Source of the DNA: Onthophagus taurus
Taxonomy: Eukaryota; Arthropoda; Insecta; Coleoptera; Scarabaeidae
DNA: 64,000 nt
Direction: 5' to 3'
Assembly (NCBI RefSeq): GCF_036711975.1
Contig: NC_091976.1
Location: 19,716,001-19,780,000, forward strand
Each line of letters begins with the position of its first letter. Within the stretch, counting starts at the first letter, position 1. The notes beneath the pieces were generated by a model. It was not told where the DNA came from and searched no databases. It saw only the letters and a program-made list of their open reading frames with translations. Positions 49,001-61,000 of this stretch are shown one piece after another. A program made the position numbers and the translations under genes.

Positions 49001-52000
49001 ACTTAAAATTGTTGCTGAAATAGCAACATGCAACAGTCATTGTACACTTAATGACTGAAGCGTAATTTTGAAAAAAAACTCATCGGGTTTCCATTTGCAA
49101 GCTATCCCATTTCAAGTCCCGACCTTTGCCGTACTTGATCTAATCTAACATTATCTACCTTATTTTTAAACAACGTAGATTATTATGATTTTATAAAAAG
49201 TAGTTTTTTAAGCATGAAGCTTTTCTGGATAAGTGAAATAACGAATAAATCTGAATTGTTATGGTTAGTTATTTCAATGTATATCGAGTCATGTTAGTAT
49301 GATGATTTTTGCTTATATTTACTTTGTCCAGAAATAACATCGCATCACCTTTTACAAATCAAAGTCAACCTGAAATTTTCATGGGTAAATTCTAAAATAT
49401 AATTCCCTGTTGAATATTGATTGTATTCATGGTGTATCCATGATCTATGGTCTAATGTTGCTTATCATAACTTTTCTTCTTCTTGGTGATAGTTGTATGG
49501 CGATATACTTAATGCTTTTCTATCTTTGACGTTTTAAATACTTGCTATGTAATATTTGGATTTTAAAGATTTAAAAAACAACATATCAAGTTCTTCCAAA
49601 CCTTTAAATAATCTTTATTTAATCGAACATGGCTTATTCATATTATATTTACTCGTCTTATTAGAAATGTTCATTTACTGACAGTTATTATTATATAAAA
49701 AAATTAAAACCGTAAATAATCGAGGATATCTCGTGATGGGTTGACTCATAATCGTGTTGCATCTTAACTAATATTAAAAAAAATATTAATATTTTGATTT
49801 AACATAAATTATCTCTACGTCATGTTACCATAACGGAACACAGATTATTAATTACGGATATGTTAATGTCAATTTGAAATTTGATTGCTCATTATACCTT
49901 AGTTTTATTTTATCCCATCACATTTTACTGCCGGAAATTGCTTTTCTCCCACAATTAGTTATCTAATTATTTCAAATTTAACAGTTTTTGTTTGTTGAAG
50001 AACTAAAATGTTTGAATGCTTTTTTTTGAAACATTAGACTGCGTTATTTTGAAAGCAGATACGTTTTTAAGTTATTTTTTTTTGAGTCGTAAAAAATAAG
50101 ATTAGTTACTTAATCAGCATACACTGTTCGTTGAATATGTAACCCAATCCAACCGATATTAACTCGAAGCCCTGAAATTCCTGAATAATATTATTAATAT
50201 GATAATTATATCCATATATGTATAATATAATTATATAATATTAATATCCACTTTTTTTAATGTAACAATTAGATATAATAATGTAAAGTTATTATAAAAT
50301 TTCTTGAGCTTTTCGAATATCGACAAATAGATGTTCTGGTATATTAGAACGATACAAATCATTGCGAACCTGAGGCCTGAATAAATCTTCTAAATTTGTG
50401 TGATTATGCTCTTTATTTTCTCTTCTGGTTTACTTTCAAATAACGGATGATTAAACAAGATAGTATTTAAAGATCCATCTCGTTCAAACCTAAGTAACTG
50501 TTTTATTATAATTCGGTGTGAATGGCATTACGAGAGAAGATGGGAAATCGTAGAAGTATCATGATTGAAATTAATCTTGAAATGTTATTCCCTCTCCTTG
50601 TAACGAAACAAAGTTACTTAAACGCGAAGAAATATCTTATCTAAGTAAACTTAACAATCTCGACGACTTAATAAATAAAATGATTATTTCTTCTCATGGT
50701 GTCGTTTCCTTAGATCTTTCAGTTAAAAAAGCTCTTTCTTCTATTTTGTTAAACTTGAGTGTCAGTTGGAACATTAACTCGATTTAAAGATTTGTCATGG
50801 TAATGTGTCGCTGCTATCTCAAGTACCAACTTTCATTCATACAAAATAGATGTTGGCAAACGGATTAAACACCATCGCGATGTTATAACGATTCTCGGTC
50901 TATTTCGAAAACTTTAATAGGAATGAAGGTTTTATGGATTTATGAAGCTACAAGAAACAAATTGATGCAAATCATTAAGAGCAGCAGTGAGTGCAGAAAC
51001 AGCGAGAAGAGTTTTGAGATGTGCCATCTATGACAACTACTAATTTACATTAGCGACGTCAATAGAAAGAAGCGACTTGAATTTGGAAAAATGAGGAATA
51101 AGTATTGTATAGTGGAACTTCAAGCAGGATATCAAGTCTACATTGTTCGTTATACTTGGGGCGGCCGACTTCGAAGACGTCAGCCTCCCCAAGCATTAGG
51201 AACAGTACTTATGACGCAAATCGTGATACTCCAAAAATGGCAGCAGTGAGTGCAGAAACAGCAAGAAGAGTTTTGAGACCGAGATTATTTCTTTCATAAA
51301 CTTCAAGGAAGGTATCAAGTCTACACTGCTACACTGATGATAGTTTGCTACATTACATTATCTACGTTAATAACGACTTAAATTTGCAAAACTTAAGAAT
51401 CTTGAGAAGTTGCATTACAAGTAGAATGGAGAGAAACTCCGATATCTTATACTGAAAAACTAGTTCAATCAATGCCGAAAAGTTCAACCCAACCAGTGAA
51501 GTACTAGCACATAGAAAAGTCTCAACCTTTACCTGAACGTGTAAACCTAAGCAAGTAGGAGTTTTTGAATTAATTTGCGGCATTTAGTAAAAACTTCGAA
51601 AATTGGAGATCTTTAGATACCATCTCTTTCTAGCATATACAAAAGTCCATAAGAAAACATCAACTTTCGACGCTATTTGATTACCGTTATGTCGACCATG
51701 GAGGAACCGCTCTAGTTCGTGTCTTCACTGACATGAAAAACTTGTTAACAATCAATATTGTATTTTTGTATACATTGCTTACTGTAAAAATACTTTTAAA
51801 ATCACGTGTCGTACTTAACATATTCTTTTTTCTCTCAACTCGTAACAAAAACAATGCACTCCCAGGTTCTTATCTTATCGGTAAATATATTAAAACGTTG
51901 GAGTTTAATATGTTTTTCGAGACGATAACAAAAATGATTCTAAAATAACTCCGAATATTATTTGTTGAGGCACTTATCTCATATTATATATTTTTTTAAG

Positions 52001-55000
52001 TAAACTATAGATTATGATAACTTATAAATAATAATTAATACTTAAATGTTGTTCTTACCGATGAAGCAGCTCTTGATACTTGACTCCTTTTATATTCTGG
52101 AAGTGTAGCAATTGAACCAGTATAAAAAATATCGTCCCTATACATAGGTCTTGAAGGTATATAAGTTCTTGATTTTCTCATATGACAACATTTCATACAA
52201 CAATTTATATAACAACATTTTCTCAATCTAATGCAACAATTATAACACGACTCAGTACTTTTATTACTACTATCTGCATCGCTTCTTGGATGAATGTATT
52301 CGCCACCATCCAGAAGTGTAGTTGCAATAATTTCACTTGAAGCTGATCGAGTAACCGTCACTTTTGGCGGTTTTAGCAATGCAATAACCGACGATTTAAC
52401 ATCAGCAACAGTCGGATAAGTGGCGTTATTATAATGTAAAAAAAATTGACTCATTTTGCTTTTCGTTTCTTGGACCTCACTAATATGACTCAACGTTTTC
52501 TTCGGCGCCCCATGCATATCCACCCTAACTTTTACCGGTTTTAACGGTCTAAAAACGATCCCGCTTAAATAACAGGTTAGAATTAGGGCGGAGATCACGT
52601 AAAAAGTATCTCTCCAACCGATTTCGTGAAGAAGTATGGTGATTATTGGGGGAAGACTCGTCGCGCCGATTCCTGCCCCACACAAAGACATTCCTGATGC
52701 TAAACCTCGCCATCTTTCAAAGTAATAACCCACTGCTATCACAGCTGAAACGTACATCATCCCGAAACCAAGTCCGCTTAAGATACCGTACGCTATAATC
52801 AGTTGATAAAGACGCTGTGTTAACGCGGTTAAAGAATAAGCTATTGATGCGAGGGTTGTTCCTAAAATTACGACAACTCTATATCCAAACGTATTTACTA
52901 AAGCTGCTGAAATTGGACCTGAAAGGAAACAAAATAATTTTAAACAACAAAAATAAAACATTGATGTGTTTTCAAGCAGATTTAACAACGTAGAAAAAAT
53001 TATTTCTGTCTTTGTAGACGTAAACAGTAAATTCTTGGCTACGCGATAACGGATGAGTTTGCAAATTGAAATTGTTAACAAAGTTAAAAACACATTTAAA
53101 AAGGAAAGTTAAATAAAATATTATAAAAAAGAAAAATATGATGGAAAAATGGCAAAAATAAGGTAGAAAATTCTCTTCTAAACAGTAATGTTTATGACTA
53201 CTTTCAAAATGTGGGGAAAGTTCGAAATGAAACAGGCTATTGTTGTTAACAATCCGTGACAAAAATAGGAAGTTTTCCTTTAATTTGTTTTAAATAATGA
53301 ATTAAATTGTTTATGTTGAAATATAAAACCTAAGTTAAAAAAAAATCGTTAAAAGAAAATGTTTCAATTTCTAGGAAAATTTGTTGTGATGTTACAAGAC
53401 TTCTTAGAAAAAACAAATAAAATTCAACGAATCATACAAGAAAATAAACAAGATCGTTGTGTCGATTCAAGAATTTGTTTAAAATGCGAAATTACAATCA
53501 ACGAAACAAGTTGTGTGAAGATGAATTCAACTTTCTCTAATTCTTAAGCAATAAATCTTTCGAAATCGACATCAACAAGTTTACACTCCCATTTGATAAA
53601 TTTAGATGCAAATTAACTAACAAAAAAGATCTCGTCAAATAATCCCTTACAATAAAAGCAACTCCTATTAACCTTGAGAAGGTTGAATAGATATTGATTT
53701 TTCCCTGTTTATCCAGACTCCCGACATCCCTACAGCATGACCTTTAAACTTTATTTCTTTCATTCTATACATTTCTAAACGAGATATTTCTTTTAATATT
53801 TCTTTTAAAAATATCTTCTTGCATTAATTAATTAATGTTTTACCTGCTAAGCAATAACAGCAAGTTTGTACAGCTCCAGCAATCGCAATTTCGCTATTAG
53901 TACAATTGAAAGCTTTCGATACGTCATTTAAAAATATTCCAAAACTGACCAAAGCTCCATCGGCTATACAAAAAATATAGAAAGCTCCCAAAACGACAAC
54001 CCACCCCCAACCTCCATCGGGTGGAATCGCAACGTAAGCCTCGTTTTCTTCCTCTTTTGGAATCGACTTGGTGCTCCTTGCTCTCGACGTGGTCGCCGTC
54101 TGGGGCGGTGGCCCCCTGTTCTTTTGCATGTCACCCGACGCCTTTGACTTTTCACTTCTCATAGTTTCTCTGTGACAAATCAATCAAAAAAAACTTGTAC
54201 ATTTGTGACATTTAATTTGTCGTTGTTAAAATTATTTGTTGTTTTGCAAAAAAAAAAAACACAAATATGACAAAGATGTTTGTATTAGCGTCATGATTTA
54301 GATCTTTCGACTTTGGTTATATTCGATAATGAGGATAAAGTGTAAATTTGGTGAATAATAACTTCCTTTTTGTTAAAATGATTCACTCTAAATAAAAAAA
54401 AATAAATTAAATAATACAGGAAGAGATAAGGTTTAGTCTTTCTTATAATGACGTCATGTTGAAATGTTATAAATCTGTTTTGGTTTTAATTTTAATAACT
54501 TATCTTCTTTTAAGATTATTTTACCAAGCAAAGCTAAATGAGTCAATTCAAAGAATATACAAGGCGGAAGAATAACCGCGGACGATAAGAAATTTGTTGT
54601 GAATTTTTTTTGCGTCATTTCTTATCATTCAATGTGTTACATCTACAACCGCGATTGATATTATTTTTACCAAGTAGGAAATGAAAACTTTCCTTCCAGT
54701 TGGGGGTTCCCCAAAAGATACAAGTAGTTAATTTATTTATAGAGATTAATTCATGATGTTTTAGAAATTGTTTATCTTTTCATTCTAAATATTGATGATT
54801 TTTATAGTTTTATTTAATAATCAAATCCTGTATATTCAAGTTAAAATAAAAAATTTCTAGTGCCATTTATTGATTTTGTGTTATAGTGCCATTATTGAAA
54901 AAGGATCACAATTGTGATACTTAAAAAAGTGATTGAGATATTTTGATGTCTTCAAATTGCAGCAATTGTTTTCTGTAAATGATTAGAGATCAAGCAGTCT

Positions 55001-58000
55001 CAAAACAGACCGCTAATTAACCCATTGCCTTTAATTTTTTGTACTATTTGAAACACCAATTGTAAATGTAACGCTGTTGGTAAATCTGTGGAGATTGAGT
55101 TATATACTCAATTGAGGACAATGAGATAATTTAGCAATTTTAAAGCAAATTAAACAAGTTTTTTCAATGCTTCTTTAAATAAATTAGATCAGAAAGCGGA
55201 TAGTTGTTTTTTCAAATTGTTTTCACGCAACTTTTGAAACGAAGCTAAATTCACAACTACGCAAGTAGTTATTAAAAAATTATATTGTGGGAAGACATCG
55301 CTGGGGGCTTAAACAACACCTGAATTCAAAAAGTATGCAACAGCTTTTGCTCCAGTATGAGTTTCATATTCATAGCAGTAGCCAGTAAAGTTGTATGTCA
55401 TCTAGTTCTTGTAACCAAATCGTATCCGTTTTCTTCTTTCACTGTTAAACCAAATGAAATTTTTTATAAATTACGCAATCTGTTTAGCCGTTTTAATGCT
55501 TTAATGCCCAAGATTTTCAGTGGGCAACGTTATAGTTGCAAAGATTTACCGTTAGACACAATATTGTTTTGGTAAGTCCTGCAGCGAAGTAGCTGAGATT
55601 TATAAAAACGTCGTCTCTATGTATTAGAGTTGACGTATATCTTGACTTCTTCTATTGTCACATAACCTTTTCAAGTCTTTTTACGTATATGATCCTGTTT
55701 TAATATATCATATCTTCTTGGTTTTGTTTGCAAAATACCTTATTTGAACTTCAATCATTAGTGCTTGGTGCACTTTATCATATTTTTGTTCCATAGACAA
55801 ATCACTAGTTTTGCTATCTAATTATTTCAGGAATAGTTCTTACTATTTACATAATTACCTCGATAATACCATTTGATTGTGGATTATCGTTTGCTATGGT
55901 GGTCTCTTAATATGCTGACAAAAAACTATCACAAATTACACTCACAATTTAGCAAAAAAGTTAATGCGTATTCTTTCAAAATTTCTACTTGTTTTCGTTT
56001 ATGGTATCAAATACAGCGTTTGCGGAAGATCCTCAGTCCTTTCCTCATAATGTTCCAAACATCCTCGATGAGCAAAAGATAGGGAAATCAGGGTGGCCAG
56101 GGCAAAAGATGGTAACAGTATCTTCTGCAAAGTGGTCTATAAATATCTTGAATTATGGAAACGGGGATTATTCTTTAAACTAAATCCAGAACTAACACTA
56201 TTATTAGAACTAACATTTAACCTTGAATTAGAAACTTTTGGGTTGGATTGGGAAATCACTACGAACTTGTTTCTGAAGAAGGTTGCAACATAGCATCCGA
56301 AACGTCAAACACTTTTTCAAAAGACCTTTACCCGACAGTTTCTAGTTCTACGTCTAGTGTTAGTGCTAGTGTTAGTTTTAGTTTAATTAACACCATGCGT
56401 GACAGTTTTCGTACTGGGGATTATTCTGTTGGAATAGTGGGTCTTTTAACTGCTAAAAAAATGGAGGAATACATTGTTCTACCACCTCATCAACACTTCG
56501 TTGGTCATTCAGAAGACATGCTCCTATATGTTATAGTACCCCATATCATAGTCCTCACAGTTTAGTACATATACCTCGCATCAGAAAATTGAACATTGCT
56601 TTTCCAATGTCTTTGTCCGACGCTTATACGCCTATCATGCATCCCTGCATTAATCACTGCACACCAATCTATGCTACTTTGAGTTTTAGTGCAGTTGCAA
56701 CCTACACTACTCTAAACGTTGCTGCCGGTATTAAGTAATCGGTGGTAACACAAAATGTGTTCGAAGTAAAATAGTTGGAAGGGTTATAGGAAAACCTTTC
56801 TTATCTAGCCATTGATCAGTTCGTCTTCTGTGATGTTCCTATCCATCCTAGTCCATACATTCAACAACCAGTGTATCTCAACATTTTTTGATAGAATCCT
56901 TTGACGTACACATTGAGGAGCTTGTGCTTGGACATCAACTGGTATCTCATAGTGGAACGTCCCTAACAATCACTCTTCGCCTTTCTCACTACTCCCATTC
57001 TACTAAGTACCCTTCCATTCTTTACCACCAGTTTTCTTCATATCTAAGTTTTAACTATTTCTCTTCACAATTGTTATATTTACCTATTTGATTATTTCCA
57101 AAATTCCAAACACCTCATTTCCTTATTATGGTACAACCTCAAATTTCTGTTTGGCATTTCATTCATTCTATTAATAAATGACATATATAAACCCTCCCAA
57201 CTAACTTTACACATCAGTTTTTATTCCTAGGATAGGCATCATATGTTCTGATTAAGAATGCATTGTCACAATTATATGAAGCGCATTTCAACGTTATGGT
57301 CATCCAACGTTTAGAGGAAATGCACAAGCACATATCATTATTTATCATTAATATGTAAAACTTGTCAATGACAATAGAAACAGTAATGTTATTTTGTATC
57401 TTATTTGAGCATCTGAACTTTTTAAGATTGAAATGTTGAAACAAAGTTTTTTTAAATATTTTCGAATGTGTTATTCAAATGGATTGGTCGTTGGCTTTGT
57501 ATCGATGGAAAAGAACCATCATTGTGACCTCTGTCGAATACGCTTAATTGGCGTTAATTTTAACATTGCTGCATGCTTTGCTGCACCCTCAAGAAAACGA
57601 GAAATGCGAATACAGTTAATAATTGGACAATATCGTGGAAAACATACACCTGATAAAATAGTGAGAAAACACTGAAATGAATGAAGGTTTAATCATTTGT
57701 TACTTTTTAGTCAAATATTTCTGGCCAAATTTGGCCAAAGAATTCCTACCCCTTTCTTGAATACATACAAAAATATTGGAGGTATTTATCTGGACTCATT
57801 TGTAGTGATTTTCCTTTCTTGAACATTATATCACAATCATATCCTAAGTGATCGGCAGAAGTAAAGCTAAGTCTCGTTATCTAATTGCGAAAATTTTTGT
57901 GCACCTGGAACAGACAATAGGCAATTGTTGACAGGCAGTTGTTTATTCCCTAGTTTTGACATTTATAAACTCGTCTATTGGCTGGAACCATCATCATCGT

Positions 58001-61000
58001 TTTCTTCTCTTCCATACGTTTGACACTTTTCTTTTTACACTTGACTTATACCCCCGCTATTGCTATGTGTCCAAAACATAGCACTTCCATTTTTGTGCTA
58101 TACAAATATATTTGAAATGTAGTGGCCCATATGACATTCTGGATTGCTGGATGAATTCCGATTCTTTTAAGAAATGTCTTCATATTTGCTGAACCTACTG
58201 TGGGTTATTGTGTGATACTATTTTCTTGAGATATATCGACAATAATCTGTTTTTTCATGTGTCAGCTACATCGCAAATTTTAATTCTCGTACTTTTTGGT
58301 ACATGCAGAAAGCGTTGCAAAATAAGTTTCCATACAAAACGAATACAGACCGAGGAATTACCTACCTCGCTCAAAAACAGCTGTTAACTTATCAGTGGTT
58401 TACTTATGTTGGCTGCACTACTTATTTTAACGACTTACCGAAACAGTAATGGGTTATGTTAACTGAGAAAGCAATTTCGCACACCTCTTCAATTGCCCTA
58501 ACTTAACGTATCGAGCATCTGTGTTATTACAAGTTATTAAAAGATCAAAAATAGCTGTGCATTTAGAATTGTGTATTCTGCAATAATGTTTTTATCTTGA
58601 ATATATATTATATTAAGTAAATTAGAATTTAACACAAATTTAGTTACGTTCGTTCTTTTTAATTTTATTTTATTAATTATTTTCAGAGTTAATAAATCTG
58701 AATCCCTTTTTAAAACTAAAATTATCATTATGGTGATGAAATAAAATAATTTCAGTAGCGAAAGCAGGAAGTTTCCATCGCGCTTTATTGATTTGTTTGC
58801 TTACATACATACTGTAAAAGCCCCAGTTCTATAAATAGAGTCTCTATCGCACCGCCTTATGTAGCATATATTCAAAACCTTCGTTGGCGATCTTTTATCT
58901 GAGACTCAATGAAGTCTTGTTCTTTGTTATTCTTACTCATCGTAACTTCGTGATCGTTCCAGACAAAACAGACTCCCGTTTTAAATATGCCTACTACTAA
59001 GAACTTTATTTATTTCTCTTCTGTTATCGTTTTTAAGAAATTTAATCGTACCACAATAATATTTAATAAAAGTTTATAACGGTTTTGTTTATTTTTAGGT
59101 GCACCATCTAAACGACACCCATAAACAATTAATGGTTCACTGGGTTGGCGAAGGTAGCAACGTGATAATTTGTTTAGCAAGAAATCCGATTCTTTCGTCT
59201 ATGAGTCAATCAGCGAATCCATCGACAGTTTTTATTTCTTATGACTACGGGGATACCTTCGTTAATAAAACTGACTTATTTAAGTTAAACAATTTGCCAA
59301 ATGGAAATTATTCCAACGTTGAAAAGTTTTATAATCATCCAAACTACAAGACGCACGTAAGTTACTTTTTTGAGATTTTGAAAATAGCCATAAAAAATTC
59401 ATTCTAATAGTAAAATTTCTATTGATGCACGATTAATTTTTTATTTTACATTGATTTAATATTTGCAGTTAGTTATTTACAGCATTCAATTTGGTTTTGA
59501 TATTGGAGTGACTTCAGCTAGCTTTCTCTGTTACTGGAGTCAAGAAAATGTTTGATGCAATTTGTTATAGTTCTCATTTGATGATCGCCATACGAGTTCC
59601 CATCATCTTTATTCCATTTATCGCATTTAAAGATATGATACCGTGCCGAATTAATACCGAAATTTAATAAACTTTGATGTATTTCAGTTAATTTAGTTCA
59701 AGACCGGTTACATTCCATCCACATCCGCGTCACATTTAATTATCAAAAGGTGTGGGTTTCACTCTTGCGGACGAAAATCTGGCAATTGCGAGTGCATACG
59801 TATTTATAGCGCATTTCCTTTGCGACCTTCATTCGCCCAAAGAAAGCCTTGTTTGTCCGTAATAAAAGAGTTCATGAAAACAACGTTACAATAGAAGTTA
59901 CTTCAGCAGCATAAGCATCGAAAACCGCGCTCGGATGAGACAATGCCTTCCAACATCTTCCATACATCTCCACACAGGTGCTAATGATAATCATAATTCC
60001 AGTAAATTTTTTCACCAGCTCTTGCTTACATTGTCTACAATAAACCTTGTTTAGTGCACTACTGTCGAACTCACTCGCGTATGGAGAGTGTTCCAGGTTG
60101 TCGTTTTTGTCCGTTAAAAGAAATTTCAGTCAATGTGAGTACTCAAAGTACAATAAATAAAGAACCCAATAGTGAAGATATGTAGGACTTTAATTACAAA
60201 TGTTATGTCCTGACTCAAACCTTATATTGCAGTGGTGTGTTGCCTTGTGGATTTTCTGATCACGATTTAGTGTACTGTGACTGTAAGCAGAGCAACACAA
60301 TGACAGAGCCTGCATATAAACTGGTTAGATCGCTAAAGTATATTGATCAATTATCGTTCAAATCTGACTTAAGTAATATAGCCTTCAACAAAATATTTTA
60401 TATGCAGGATATAAATGACAAAGTTTGCTTTTTTACTCAGCAAATAATTAATATTTTTGACGTTCATGCTCCTTTACGTTTATGCAAGTTCACAAATCCT
60501 AGTGCTCCTTGGCTAACAGATAATATTAAGTTTATGATGCGCCTAAGAGACAGAGCAAAGTCAAAATTCAGAAGGACAGGCAATACCTCACATTGGAACT
60601 ATTACAAGGACTTGCGAAACTTTACTACTAATGCTATTAAAAATGAAAAGAGAGTTTATTTCAAATCCATTTCGACCAAACGCGATTCTAAGCAGAGATG
60701 GGGTGGTTTGAAACATTTGCAAATTAATTCTATGACTCATAATAACAGTCAATTACCCACACAGTTGCAGAATCCTGATGGCATATATAGTTTTTCTTGT
60801 TCATAGCGTTCAAGATATCCTTGACGATATTACATTGGGCGAGACTGATGATTGCTATAAAGAAGTTGCAGTTTTCACTTCCAATGTATTTCCATTTCGT
60901 ACGATTACCACGTCTAAAGTTATGGAAGTTATTACAGTAATAAGCTCTTATTCAATGGGGATTGACTTGGTTGGTATTAGTATGGTTCAAATGTGTTGCC

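Noticed and set aside
51105-51299. 64-aa ORF in the small GC-rich repeat inside the transporter intron
   Set aside because: It overlaps a direct repeat and shows no homology that I recognise. Treated as repeat-derived.
57433-57675. 80-aa plus ORF with two C-x-x-C-like cysteines
   Set aside because: No known domain, and no conserved zinc-finger spacing around the cysteines.
58290-58390. Frame with FPYKTNTDRGITYLAQKQLL, reminiscent of an LTR-element integrase (T-D-R-G-x-x-Y)
   Set aside because: Only about 20 residues support it, with no second catalytic residue or neighbouring domain, so I did not annotate an integrase.
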